Source: Chamaelirium japonicum (lineage: Eukaryota > Streptophyta > Magnoliopsida > Liliales > Melanthiaceae). From it: a DNA stretch of 64,000 nt. Positions 12,436 through 24,915 of the stretch are shown here, piece after piece. The DNA lies in NCBI GenBank assembly GCA_947650365.1, contig OX393555.1:82403995-82467994 (forward strand), read 5' to 3'. Both the position numbers and the translations under genes were made by a program. Position 1 is the stretch's first letter. The number at the start of each line of letters is the position of its first letter. The notes under the pieces are model-generated. The model did no database searches and was not told the DNA's origin. It worked only from the letters and a program-made list of their open reading frames with translations.

Positions 12436-15400
12436 ATCTTTCCCATGGATTATGGTTTCCCATAGATTGTTTAGGCCCTAAGTAAGCTTATCCTATAAAT
12501 AATATATGACCCTTTTCCTATAGATTGGTTACGCCCTAAGTAAGCTTACCCTATAAGTAAAATACGACCCCTTTAGGGTGGGGCACGTTTGATGACTCTA
12601 TTTTTTACCCATCTAACTACATATTATCAGCACGAACATATAGAGCCCAGCCGACCAGTCACAAGAAAACGGAGAGGGAAATCAAGACAGAAGAGAGAGA
12701 AGAGAACGAAGAGATAAACGAAGAGAGAAGAGAGAAGAAGTCCTACTTGAGTCCATTGCCACGGGTATAGGTGTGAAGTAAGAAGTAATCTAAATTCCGA
12801 AACACCACTTCTCAATAATATAATTAAATCTCTTTGTTCTCTTTTTTCTCCCACCTCACAACACATTATCAGCATGAAAATATCGAGCCCAGCCGACCAG
12901 TCATAAGAAAATAGAGAGAGAAACAAAGATCGAAGAGAGAGAAGAAGAAAGAAGAAGTCCTGCTCCAGTCCATTGGCCATGGGTATAGGTGTAAAGTAAG
13001 AAGGAATCTAAATTCCGAAACTCCACAGAAAAGAAAGAAGAAAAAAGAAGAGAATGGAGAGATAAATAAAGAGATAAGAGAGAAGAAGTCCTGCTCCATT
13101 CCATTGTCCACGGGTATAGGTGTGAAGTAAGAAAGAATCTAAATTATAAAACTCCACTTCTACCATTGTTTATCTCTCTGTTCTCTTCTCTCTTCTTTTC
13201 TCTCTTCTGTGTAATTTTTGAATTTTGATTCCTTTTTAGTTCACACCTATACCCATGGCGAATGGACTAGAGCAGGACTTCTTCTCTCTTCTCTCTTTAT
13301 CTATCTCTCTGTTCTCTTCCCTCTTCTTCTCTCTCTTCTGTCTTAGTTTCTCTCTCAATGAAATAATTATATTATTTAATTAAATTATTCAGCTAGAAGT
13401 AAGAAGAGAATATAGAGATAAACGAAGAGAGAAAGGGAAAAGAAGTCTTGCTCCAATCCATTGGCCATGGGTATAGGTGTGAAGTAAGAAGGAATCTAAA
13501 TTTCAAAAGTCCACTTCTATCTTCGTTTATCTCTCCGTTCTGTTATCTATTCTTCTCTCTCTTTTGTGTAGTATTAGAATTTAGATTCCTTCTTACTTTA
13601 CACCTATACCCATGGTGAATGGACTGGAGTATGACTTCTTCTCTCTTCTCTCTTTATTTATCTCTCTGTTCTCTTATCTCTTTTTCTCTCTTCTGTTATA
13701 GTTTCTCTCTTAATTAAATAATTATATTATTTAATTAAATTATTTAGGTAGAAGAGGGAAGAGAATAGAGAGATAAACAAAGTAAGAAGAGAGAAGAAGT
13801 CCTACTCCAGTCTATTGGCCATGGGTATAGGTGTAAAGTAAGATTGAATCTAAATACCAAAACTCCACAGAAAAGAAAGGAGAAAAGAAAAAAGAATGGA
13901 GAGATAAACGAAGAGAGAAGAGAGAAGAAGCCGTGATCCAGTCCATTGGCCATGGGTATAGGTGTAAAGTAAGAACAAATCTAAATTCGAAAACTCTACA
14001 AAAATAAGAGGAGAAAAGAGAAGAAAATTGAGAGATAAACGAAGAGAGAAGAGAGAAGAAGTCCTGCTCCAGTCCATTAGCCATGGGTATAGGTGTAAAG
14101 TAAAAAGGAATCTAAATTCGAAAACTCCACAGAAAAGAGAGGAGAAAAGTGAAAAGAACGAAGAGATATATAAAGAGAGAAGAGAGAAGAAGTCCTGCTC
14201 CAGTCCATTGTCCATGGGTATAGGTGTGAAATAAGAATGAATCTAAATTCCAAAACTCCACTTCTATCTTCGTTTATCTCACCATTCTCTTCTCTCTTTT
14301 TCTCTCTCTTCTGTAAAGTTTTAGAATTTAGATTCTTTCTAACTTCACACCTATACTCTTGGTCAATGGACTAGAGCAGGGCTTCTTCTCTCTTCTCTCC
14401 TTATTTATCTCTCTGTTCTCTTCTTTTTTCTTCTTTCTCTTCTATCTTAGTTTCTCTCTCAATTAAATAATTATATTATTTAATTAAATTATTTAGGTAG
14501 AAGAGAGAAGAGAACGGAGAGATAAACAAAAAGAGAAAGGGAGAAGAAGTCATGCTCCAGTCCATTGGCCACGGGTATAGGTATTAAATAAGAAAGAATC
14601 TAAATTACAAAACTCCACAGAAGAGAGAGAAGAAGAAAGAAGAGAATGGAGAAGAGACGGAAGAATCAAGATGAGAACATATAGATAAACAAAGAGAGAA
14701 GAAGTCCTGCTCTAGTCTATTGGCCACGGGTATAGGTGTGAATTAATAAGGAATCTAAATTCCAAAACTTCACAGAAGAAAGAAAAGATAAGGACATACC
14801 ACTATTTAATTATTAAAACTAGAAAGATTTATATTATTTTATTTAGGTTCTCTTCTTTCTTCCCACCATACGTTACCAGCACGAACATATCGAGCCCAAC
14901 TGACTAGTCACAGGAAAACGAAGAGAGAAATAAAAACAAAAGAGAGAGAAAAAGAGAAAAGAGAATGAAGAGATAAACGAAGAGAGAAGAGATAAGAAGT
15001 CCAGCTCCAATCCATTGGCCACGGGTATATGTGTGAAGTAAGAAGTAATTTAAATTCCAAAACTCTACTTCTCATTATTTATACAACCTCTTTAGGGTGG
15101 GGCACGTGTGACGGCTCTCTCTTTCTCCTATTTTACAATATGTTATCAGCACGAACATGTCGAGCCCAGCCGACCAGTCATAAGAAAATAGATAGAGAAA
15201 CGAAGACAAAAGAGAGAGAAGAATAGAGAAAGAATGAAGAGATAAACAAAAGAAGTCCTACTCCAGTCCATTGGCCACGGGTATAGGTGTGAAGTAAGAA
15301 GGAATCTAAATTCAAAAACTCAAAAGAAGAAAGAGAAGAAGAAAGAAGAGAACGGAGAGATAAATAAAAAGTGAAGAGAGAAGAAGTCCTGCTCTAGTTC

Positions 15401-16984
15401 ATTGGCCATGGATATAGGTGTGAAGTAAAAAGGAATCTAAATTCCAAAACTTCACTTATGTCTTTGTTTCTCTCTCTGTTTTCTTATGACTGGTCAGCTG
15501 AGCTCGATATGTTCGTGCAGATGACGTGTTGTGAGATAGGACAAAGAAAGAGCCGTCAAACATGCTCTTTCTATTATTGAGAAATAGAGTTTTGGAATTT
15601 AGATTACTTCTTACTTCACACCTAGACCCGTGGCCAAAGGACTGGAGTAGGACTTTTTCTATCTTCTCTTTTTGTTTATCTCTCCGTTCTTTTCTCTCTT
15701 GTTCTCTCTCTTCTAATTTCATTTCTCTCTCCGTTTTCTTGTGACTGATCGGCTGGGCTTGATATGTTCGCACTGATAACGTGTTGTGAGATAGGAGAAA
15801 GGGAGAGCCGTCAAATATGCACCACCCTAAAGGGGTCGTATAAATATTGAGAAGTTGAGTTTTGGAATTTATATTCATTCTAAGTACTCCATATATATAC
15901 TCGTGGCTAATGGACTGGAGCAGGACTTCTTCTCTCTTCATTTATCCCTTCGTTTATCTCTTCATTCTCTTCTCTCTTCTTCTCTCTCTTCTGTCTTCGT
16001 TTCTCTTTTTATTTTCTCTTTTCTTTTCTTCTCTCTCTTCTGTCTTCGTTTCTTTCACATGACTGATAGGCTGGGCTTGACATGTTCGTACTGATAACGT
16101 ATTATGAGGTGGAAGAAAAAGAGAGACGTCAATGTGCTCCACCCTAAAAGGGTCATATAAATAATAAGAAGTGGAGTTTTGTAATTTAGATTCCTTCTTA
16201 TTTCACACCTATACCCATGACCAATGGACTGGAGCAGGACTTCTTCTTTTTTCATGCTGATAATGTTACTATAATTTTTTTAATTAAATTAATCATTTAA
16301 TTAAAATGAAGAGAGTTTTGGAATTTACTATGATAATCATAATAACGTTGAGATGATACTATTGAGAAGTGAAGTTTTGGAATTTAGATTCCTTCTTACT
16401 TTACACTTATACCCATGGCGAATGGACTGTAGTAGGACTTCTTTCATCTTCTCTCTTCGTTTATCTCTCTGTTCTCTTCTCTTTTCTTCTCTCTCTTCTA
16501 TTTTTATTTCTCTCTTCGTTTTCTTGCAACTGGTTGGCTGGGCACGACATGTTCGTGCTGATAATGAATTATGAGATGGGAGAAAGAGAGAGCCATCAAA
16601 CATGCCCAACCCTAAAGGGGTCGTATATTATTTATAGGGTAAGCTTACTTAGGGCCTAAGGAATCTATGGGAAATCCTAATCCATGGGAGAAAAGAGAAG
16701 AGAATGGAGATATTTAATTATATTATTGAGAAGTAGAATTTTGAAATTTTGATTCCTTCTTACTTTACTCCTATACCCTTGGCGATTGGACTGGAGTAAG
16801 ACTTTTTCTCTCTTTTCTCTTTATTTATCTCTTTATTTATCTCTTCATTCTCTTTTCTCTTCTCACAAAACGTTATCAGCATGAACATATCGAGCCTAGC
16901 CGACCAGTCCCAAGAAAACGATGCGAAAAACGAAGACAAAAGAGAGAGAAGAGAACAGAGAGATAAATGAAGAGAGAAGAAGAG
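12436..16984. repeat. Satellite block of higher-order unit 3
   Basis: Plus cores near 12493 and 12551, then S2-S3 units in both orientations. Repeated links TTAATTAAATTATTTAGGTAG (near 13380, 13730, 14480) join pyrimidine and purine tracts. A minus short-link unit lies near 15838 and a minus core near 16627. The longest open frame in the satellite (161 codons, minus strand, 15456-15941) lies here and is considered spurious. Confidence 0.85.
13740..14260 (+). repeat. Tandem array of the ~131-bp S3 module
   Basis: Four S3 modules in a row. Their ends (AAAACTCCACAG or close variants) fall at about 13859, 13991, 14122 and 14252, a spacing of 130-132 bases. Each consists of a purine-rich half (AGAGAGAAGAGAACGGAGAG type) and a unique half (CTCCAGTCCATTGGCCATGG, GGTATAGGTGTAAAGTAAGA, AATCTAAATTCC). 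This shows that S3 can amplify on its own, independently of S1-S2. Confidence 0.88.
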
Positions 16985-17170
16985 AAATAAAATATATTTT
17001 ATGCTCATAAATATATATAAATTATTTAATAAATACAAAATATTTTATAATTAAATATTTAAATATTAACATTGAGATAATACTATTTAAATATTTTAAA
17101 AAATGATATACTTTATAATATTTAAAAAAATATTAATTGATATAAATAAAATAAATATGCAATCTTCTAT
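16985..17170 (+). repeat. AT module T, copy 3
   Basis: Same word order as the copies at 5235 and 10985: ATATATATAAATTATTTAAT, TTGAGATAATACTATTTAAA, AATGATATACTTTATAATAT. The 6.0-kb distance from copy 2 and 5.75-kb distance between copies 1 and 2 support a higher-order periodicity. Confidence 0.85.
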
Positions 17171-17379
17171 CTCACAACACATTATCAGTACAAAAATGTC
17201 GAGCCCAATGGCCTAGTCATAAAAAAAGGAAAGAGAAACGAAGATAGAAGAGAGAAGGAGAGAGAAGAGAACGGAGAGATAAACGAAGAAATAAGATTGA
17301 AGAAGTCTTGCTCCAATCCATTCACCATGGGTATAGGTGTGAAGTAAGATGGATTCAAAATTCCAAAACTCCACTTCTC
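17171..17379 (+). repeat. Satellite S2-S3 unit
   Basis: One S2 (CACATTATCAGTACAAAAAT near 17179) and one S3 ending CCAAAACTCCACTTCT. The right edge, CTCAATGAATTTTTTGC, is the left breakpoint of the long segmental duplication. Confidence 0.8.
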
Positions 17380-17470
17380 AATGAATTTTTTGCTATAAAA
17401 ATAATTTATAATTTTCTTTAAAAAAGTTTAAAACAATACAACTATTATAAGATCGTTCGATCGGATGGCA
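17380..17470 (+). repeat. Remnant of an AT-rich module
   Basis: Only the distal end of the AT-rich module is left: GAATTTTTTGCTATAAAAAT, TTTCTTTAAAAAAGTTTAAA and AAGATCGTTCGATCGGATGG, followed directly by an S3 piece (CAATGGACTGGAGCAAG) instead of S1. The same abnormal join occurs at 52136-52235, which identifies the two as copies. Confidence 0.85.
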
Positions 17471-19325
17471 ATGGACTGGAGCAAGCCTTCTTCTATCTTC
17501 TATCTTCGTTTATATCTCTATTCTCTTCTCTCTTCTGTCTTCGTTTCTCTCTCTATTTTCTTGTTATTCGTCGACTGGGTTCGATATATTCGTGCTGATA
17601 ACATGTTGTAAGATGGAAGAAAGAGAGAATCATCAAACGTGCGCCATCTAAAGGGGTCGTATATTATTTATAGGGTAAGCTTACTTAGGGCCTAAGCAAT
17701 CTATGAGAAACCCTAATCCATGGGAGAAGAAAGAAGAGAACGAAGAGATTTAATTATATTATTGAGAAGTGGAGTTTTGTTATTTAGATTCCTTCTTACT
17801 TCACAACTATACCCGTAGCTAATAGACTGGAGCAGGGCTTCTTCTCTCTTCTCTTATTGTTTATCTCTCTGTTCTCTTCTCTCTTCTTTTCTCTCTTTTA
17901 TCTTTGTTTCTCTCTCCATTTTCTTATGACTGGTCGGCTGGGCTCGACATGTTGGTACTGATAAAGTATTATGACATGGGAGAAAGAGAGAGCCGTCAAA
18001 TATGCCCCACCCTAAACAAGTCGTATAAATATTAAAAAGTGGAAATTTGGAATTTAGATTTTTTCTTACTTCGTACCTATACCCGTGGCTAATGGACTGG
18101 AGCAGGTCTTCTTCTCTCTTCTCTCTTTATTTATCTTTCTGTTCTCTTCCCTTTTCTTCTCTCTCTTTTGTGGAGTTTTGGAATTTAGATTCCTTCTTAC
18201 TTCACACCTATACCCGTGTGAGAAGATACTATTTAAATAATTAATTCTTAGTCCTGTTCTCTCTCTTCTGTCTTTGTTTCTCTTTCTGTTTTCTTATGAC
18301 TGGTCGGTAGGGCTAGACATGTTTGTGCTGATAATATTTTGTAAAATAGGAGAAAGAGAGAGCTGCCAAACATGCCCTACCCTAAAGGGGTCTTATTTTA
18401 TTTATAGGGTAAGCTTACTTAGGGCCTAAGCAATCTAAGGTAAACCCTAATCCATAGAAGAAAAGAGAAGAGAATGGAGAGCTTTAATTATTTTATTGAG
18501 AAGTCGAGTTTTAGAATTTAGATTTCTTCTTACTATACACCTATACCCATGGCGAATAGACTGGAGCAGGACTTCTTCTTTCTTCTTTATTCGTTTATCT
18601 CTCTATTTTCTTTTATTTTCTTCTCTCTCTTCTGTCTTCGTTTCTTTCTCTGTTTTTGTATGACTAGTCAGTTGGGCTTGACATATTCGTGCTGATAATA
18701 TGTTGTGAGATGGGAAAAAGAGAGAGCCATCAAATATGCCCCACTCTAATTAGATTTCTTCTTACTTCACACCTATACCCATAGCCAATAGGTTGGAGCA
18801 GGACTTCTTCTATCTTTTCTCTTCGTTTATCTCCCCGTTCTCTTCTTTCTTCTATTCTCTCTTCTGTCTTCCTTTCTCTCTCTGTTTTCTTATGATTGGT
18901 CGGCTAGGATCGACATGTTCGTATTGATAATGTATTATGTGATAGAGAAAAAGAGAGCCGTCAAACGTGCCCCTTACTAAAGGGGTCATATAAATATTGA
19001 GAAGTGGAGTTTTGAAATTTAGATTCTTTCTTACTTTATACTTATACCCGTGGTGAATGGACTAGAGCAGGACTATTTCTCTCTTCATTTATGTCCCCGT
19101 TTTTTTCTTTTTTCTTCTCTCTCTTCTCTCTTCGTTTCTCTCTCCGTTTTCTAGTGACTGGTCATCTGGGCTCGACATGTTCATGCTGATAATGTGTTGT
19201 GAGTTGGGAGAAAGAGAGAGCCATCAAATGTGCTCCGCCCTAAAGGAGTCGTATATTATTTATAGGATAAGCTTACTTAGGGCCTAAGCAATCTAAAAGA
19301 AACCCTAATCCATGGTAGAGATCCG
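17471..19325 (-). repeat. Satellite block, mostly minus orientation
   Basis: Minus cores near 17663, 18395 and 19256, each with an S2 upstream and S3 modules between. One S3 is cut at CTATACCCGTGTGAGAAGATACTATTTAAATAATTAATTC (about 18208-18246) and joined to an inverted S2. The plus-strand pyrimidine tracts are long. Confidence 0.85.
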
Positions 19326-19835
19326 ATAGTGGACAACCATCCGATCGAACGATCTTATAACAGTTGTAATATTTTAAATTTTTTAAAGAAAAATATAAAT
19401 TATTTTTAAAGCGAAAAATTCGAGTGTGCCTCATCTTTCTTTTTTACTTCCTATTATTTAATTAATTTAATTAGTTTAATAAATTAAATAATTAAATAAT
19501 TAAATAAATATTTAATTATCTATATAACTAAATATTTAAATTATTGAAATAATTTATTTAATATTTAAATTTTAAAATAAACAAATATTAATTTCATTAT
19601 TTAAAAAAAATTAAGTTAATTAAAAAAATATTTTATTATTTATATATTCAAAAAATTAATTTATTATTTAAATAACAAGTAAATAGTTATTGAATTATTA
19701 TTTTATTTTATTACTTAATTAAATAATTAATTTTTTATTTATTTCAATTAATATTTTATAATTTAATAAAAAAAATTAATAATTTAATTACATAACAAAT
19801 TTATTAAAATTATTATTTTTTTAACTATATCTTCT
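19326..19835 (-). repeat. AT-rich module (truncated form)
   Basis: It begins GTGGACAACCATCCGATCGA, ACGATCTTATAACAGTTGTA and GTGTGCCTCATC, then about 380 bases of A+T, then joins a pyrimidine tract at TTAACTATATCTTCTCC. It is homologous to 2023-2510 in inverse and to both halves of the tandem duplication at 54093-56114. Confidence 0.85.
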
Positions 19836-20350
19836 CCTCTCTCTTCTATCTTCGTTGCTCTCTCTATTTTCTTTTGACTGGTCAGTTAGGCTCGACATGT
19901 TCGCGCTGATAATGCGTTATGAGATGGAAGAAAGAGAGAGCTGTCAAACGTGCCCCACCATAAAGGGGTCGTATATTATTTATAGGGTAAGCTTACTTAG
20001 GGCCTCAGCAATCTATGAAAAACCCTAATCCATGGGAGAGATCCGACGGTGAACAGCCATCCGATCGAACGTGCCCCACACTAAAGGGGTCGTATTAATT
20101 ATTTATTTAAATAATTATTAAATTAATTCTCTTAATTAGTAAACTTACCTTATAAATATTTAATTATATATAATTGATTATCGCCATGGGTATAGGTGTG
20201 AAGTAAGAAGGAATCTAAATTCCAAAACTCCTTTTCTCAAAAGTATCATCTTAATATTATTATGATTATCATTATAATATTACTCTAATTTTTTTAATTA
20301 AATTAATTAATTCTTTAATTATTTAATAATTTAAATAATTTAATAATTAA
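19836..20350 (-). repeat. Satellite core, linker U and AT-module end
   Basis: A minus S2-S1 core (core near 19975), then AACGTGCCCCACACTAAAGG joined to linker U (CTTAATTAGTAAACTTACC, AATTGATTATCGCC near 20090-20190), an S3 end, and the distal AT-module end (AATATTATTATGATTATCATTATAATATTAC) up to 20350. Confidence 0.8.
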
Positions 20351-21600
20351 GTTTACTAATTAACGTGTTGTGAAATAGGAGAAAGAGAGAGCCGTCAAAC
20401 TTCTCTCTTCTCCCATGGATTAGGATTTCCCATAGATTGTTTAGGCCCTAAGTAAGCTTACCCTATAAATAATATACGACCCCTTTAGGGTGGGGCACAT
20501 TTACGGTTCTCTCTTTCTCTCATCTCATAACACGTACTCTATAAAGAATATATGACCCCTTTAGGGTGGGGCACATTTGACGACTCTCTCTTTCTCCCAT
20601 CTCACAACACATTATCAGCACGAACATATCGAGCCCAGCCGACCAGTCGCAAGAATTCGGAGAGAGAAACAAAAATAGAAGAGGAGTTTTGGAATTTAGA
20701 TTCCTTCTTACTTCACACCTATACCCGTGGTCAATGGACTGGAGCAGGCCTTCTTCTCCACAGAAGAGAGAGAAGAAGAGAGAAGATAACGAAGATATAA
20801 ACAAAGACAGAAGAGAGAGATACGACTGGTCGGCTGGGTTTGATAGTAAGAAGTGGCACACCCGAATTGCTTAGGCCCTAAGTTCAAATATTAAAAGATA
20901 CACCGTCGAATCTCTCCCATAGATTAGGGTTTCCCATAGTTTACTTAGGCCCTAAGTAAGCATACACTATAAATAATATACAACTCCTTTAGGGTGGGGC
21001 ATGTTTAACGGCTCTCTCTTTCTCCCATCTCACAACACGTTATCAGCACGAACATATCGAGCCCAGCGACAAGTCGCAAGAAAACGGTAAGAGAAACAAA
21101 GACAGAAAAGATAGAAGAAGAGAGAAGAGAATGGAGAGATAAATGAAGATAGAAGAGAGAAGAAATCCTGCTCTAGTCCATTGGCCATGGGTATAGTTGT
21201 GAAGTAAGAAGAAATATAAATTCCAAAATTCAACTTCTCAATAATATAATAAAAACTCTCCATTCTCTTCTCGCTTCTCCCATGGATTAGGATTTCCCAT
21301 AGATTGCTTAGGCACTAAGTAAGCGTACCCTATAAATAATATACGACCCCTTTAGGGTGGGGTATATTTCATGGCTCTCTCTTTCTCCCATCTCACAATA
21401 TGTTATCAGCACGAACATATCAAGCCCTGCCGACCAGTCATAAGAAAATAGAGAGAGAAATGAAGATAGAAGAGAGAGAAGATAAGAGATGAGAATAAAG
21501 AGATAAACGAAAAGAGAAGAGAGAAGAAGTCATACTCCAGTCCATTCACCATGGGTATAGATATAAAGTAAGAAGGAATCTAAATTTTAAAACATCACTT

Positions 21601-21744
21601 CTCAATAGTATATTCTCAATGTTATTATGATTATCATAGTAATATTACTATAATTTTTTTAATTAAATTAATTGTTTGATTAAAACAAAGAGAGAAGGCA
21701 ATTTACTACGATAATCGTAATAACGTTGAGATGATCCTATTGAG
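21601..21744. mobile_element. 144-bp foldback (MITE-like) element
   Basis: The left end CTCAATAGTATATTCTCAAT plus GTTATTATGATTATCATAGT is the near-exact inverse of the right end (ACTACGATAATCGTAATAAC, GTTGAGATGATCCTATTGAG), giving terminal inverted repeats of about 42 bp around an AT-rich middle. A second element of the same length lies at 57466-57609, within the second copy of the segmental duplication. There is no coding capacity. The terminal sequence also forms one end of the long AT-rich modules, so it may be a deletion product of those. Confidence 0.65.
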
Positions 21745-22344
21745 AAAACTCCAATTCTTAGTAATATAATTAAATCTCTTCGTTCTCTTCTATCTTCTCC
21801 CATGGATTAGGTTTACCCATGGATTGATTAGGCCCTAAGTAAGCTTACCTTATAAATAATATATTATCCCTTTAGGGTGGGGCACGTTTGATGGCTCTCT
21901 CTTTCTTCCATCTCATAATACATTATCAGCACGAACATATCGAGCCCAGCCGACCCATCACAAGAAAATAGATAGAAAAACGAAGACAGAAGTGGAGTTT
22001 TGAAATTTAGATTCCTTCTTACTTCACACCTATATCAATGGCCAACTGATTGGAGCAGGACTTCTTCTCTCTTATCTCTTCATTTATCTCTCCATTCTCT
22101 TCTCTCTTCTTCTCTCTCTTTTGTCTTTGTTAAACTACACTTCTTTTCTCAATAAACGAAGAGAGAAACAAAGACAGAAGAGAGAGAAGAAGAGAGAAAA
22201 GAACGGAGAGATAAACAAAGAGAGAAGAGAAGAAGTCCTGTTCCAGTCGATTGGCCATGGGTATAGGTGTGAAGTTCTCTCTTCTATCTTCGTTTATCTC
22301 TCTGTTATCTTCTTTTTTCTTTTGTCTTCGTTTGTCTCTCTATT

Positions 22345-24915
22345 TTTCTTATTACTAGTCGACTGGGCTCGATATGTTCATGCTGATAACGTATTATGAG
22401 ATGGAAGAAAGTGAGAGCCGTCAAATATGCCCCACCCTAAAGGGGTCGTATATTATTTATTGGGTAAACTTATTTAGGGCCTTAGTAATCTATGAGAAAC
22501 CCTAATCCATGGGAGAAGAGAACGGGAAGATTTAATTATATTTTTGAGAAGTAGAGTTTTGGAATTTAGATTCCTTTTTACATAACACCTATACCCATTG
22601 ATAATGGACTGGAGGAGGACTTCTTCTCTCTTCTTTCTTCGTTTATCTCTCCATTCTCTTCTCTCTTCTTCTCTTTACTCACAACACGTTATCAGCATGA
22701 ACATGTCGAGCCTAGCAGACCACCATTTAGAATTTAACTAAATTATTTAAATATATTATTTAAATTATTTATCTCTCTATTCTCTTATCTCTTCTTCTTT
22801 TTCTTCTATCTTTATTTCTCTCTCCGGTTTCTGGTGACTGGTCGGCTGGGCTCGATATATTCGTGCTGATAACAAATTGTGAGAAAAAATAAGAAGAGAG
22901 AAGAGAAGGGAGAGATAAACAAAGAAAGAAGAGAGAAGAAGTACTGCTCTAGTCCATTCACCACGAGTATAGGTGTAAAGTAAGAAGGAATCTAAATTCC
23001 AAAACTCTACTTTTAAATAATATAATTAAATCTCTCCATTCTCTTCTCTCTTTTCCCATAGATTAAGGTTTCCTTTAAAATGCTTAGGACCTAAGTAAGC
23101 TTACCCTATAAATTATATACGACCCCTTTAGGGTAGGGTATGTTTAACGGCTCTTCCTTTCTTCCATCTCATATCAGCACGAACATGTCGTGCCTATCTG
23201 ACCAATCGCAAGAAAAGAGAAAAAGAAACGAAGACAAAAGTGGAGTTTTGGAATTTAAATTCCTTCTTACTTTATACCTATACCCATGGCCAATAGCCTA
23301 GAGTAGGACTTCTTCACTCTTCTCTTTGTTCATCTCTCCGTTCTCTTTTCTCTTCTTTTTACACTTCTATCTACGTTTCTTTATCCGTTTATTGAGAGAA
23401 GAAGAGTTGTTTAACGAAGAAAAAAGAGATATAAGAAGCAAGAAAAGAACGGAGAGATAAATAAAGAGAAAAGATAGAACTTCATACCTATACCCGTGGC
23501 CAATGGACTGGAGCAGAACTTCTTCTTTCTTCTCTCTTCGTTTATCTCTCCGTTTTCTTCTCTCTTTTTCTTTCTCTTCTGTCTTCGTTTCTCTATCCTT
23601 TTATATAGAGAAGAAGTGGAGTTTAACAAAGATAGAAGAGAGAAGAGAATAGAGAGATAAATGAAGAGAGAAGATGTCCTTCTCCAGTCCATTGGCCAAG
23701 GGTATAAGTGTGAAGTAAGAAGGAATCTAAATACCAAAAGTGCACTTCTATCATTGTTTCTCTTACTGTTTTCTTACGACTGGTCAGCTGGGGTCGACAT
23801 ATACTGACTGATAACATGTTGTGAGATGGGAGAAAGAGAAAGTCGTCAAACATGCCCCACCCTAAAGGAGTCGTATATTTTTTATAGGGAAAGCTTACAT
23901 AGGGCTTAAGCAATCTATGAGAACTCTAAACCATAGATGAAGAGAAAAGAGAACTAAGAGATTTAATTATATTATTGAGAAGTGGAGTTTTAGAATTTAG
24001 ATTCCTTCTTACTTCACACATATACCCATGGCGAATGGACTGGAACATGGCTTCTTCTTTCTTTTCTCTTTATTTGTCTCTCCGTTCTCTTCTTTCTTCT
24101 CATAACACGTTATCAACATGACCATGTCGAGCCCAACTGACCTGTCACAAGAAAATGGAGAGAGAAATTATGATAGAAGAGAGAGAAGATAACAGAAAGA
24201 TAAACAAAGAAAGAAGAAGTCCTGCTCCAATCCATTGGCCACACGTATAGCTGTAAAGTAAGAAGGAATCTAAATTCCAAAACTCCACATAAGAGAGATA
24301 AGAAGAGAGAAGAGAACGGAGAGATAAATAAAGAGAGAAGAGAGAAGAAGTCCTACTTCAGTCCATTGGCCATGGGTATAGGTGTGACGTAAGAAGGAAT
24401 CTAAATTCCTAAACTCCACTTCTATCTTCCTTTCTCTCTCCATTTTCTTGTGACCGGTCGGCTGGGCTCGACATGTTCGTACTGATAACGTATTATGAGA
24501 TGGGAGAAAGAGAGAGTCGTCAAACATGCCCCACCCTAAAAGGGTCGTATATTATTTATAAGGTAAGCTTACTTAGGGCCTAAGTAATCTATAGGAAATC
24601 CTAACCATGGGAGAGATCCGACGGTGGACAGTCATCCTTCTTACGGTGGACAGTCATCCTTCTTACTTCACACTTATACCCGTGGCCAATAGAATAGAGC
24701 AAGACTTCTTCTCTCTTCTTTCTTCGTTTATCTCTCCATTCTCTTCTTTCTTTTTCTCCCATCTCACAATACGTTATCAGCATGAACATGTCGTGCCCAA
24801 CCGACCAGTCACAAGAAAATGAAAAGAGAAACAAAGACAACAGAGAGAGAAGAAGAGAGAAGAGAACAAAGAGATAAACGAAGAGAGAAATGATAAGAAG
24901 TCCTGCTTAAGTCCA
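22345..24915 (+). repeat. Source segment of an inverted duplication
   Basis: The reverse complement of this stretch matches 36328-38880 in order. Shared diagnostics are ATTACTAGTCGAC, GTAAAGAG-type join, TTTTTACATAACACC, TATAGAGAAGAAGTGGAGTT and AGAGAGAAATGATAAGAAG. It lies within copy A of the long direct duplication. Confidence 0.8.

Larger units (their letters stand above)
14455..17379 (+). repeat. Duplicated block, copy D
   Basis: Same order as copy C: TTAATTAAATTATTTAGGTAG near 14477, GATAAGGACATACCACTATT near 14786, a doubled pyrimidine tract near 15935-16055, a half foldback element near 16255-16365, a minus core near 16627, module T and S2-S3. It ends at 17379, where the segmental duplication begins. 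Confidence 0.75.
12436..17470 (+). repeat. Higher-order repeat unit 3 (about 5.0 kb)
   Basis: It opens with the same doubled core as unit 2 (cores near 12493 and 12551), continues with satellite and duplicated block copy D, then module T at 16985 and an AT-rich module. Here the AT module is reduced to about 90 bp (17380-17470), probably by the event that created the segmental-duplication breakpoint at 17380. Confidence 0.75.

Noticed and set aside
15456..15941. Open frame of 161 codons on the minus strand, and similar ones at 5597-6070 (157 codons, minus) and 45951-46337 (128 codons, plus).
   Set aside because: They lie entirely in satellite modules, the same region is open in other frames and on the other strand, low-complexity peptides result, and homologous copies nearby are broken.
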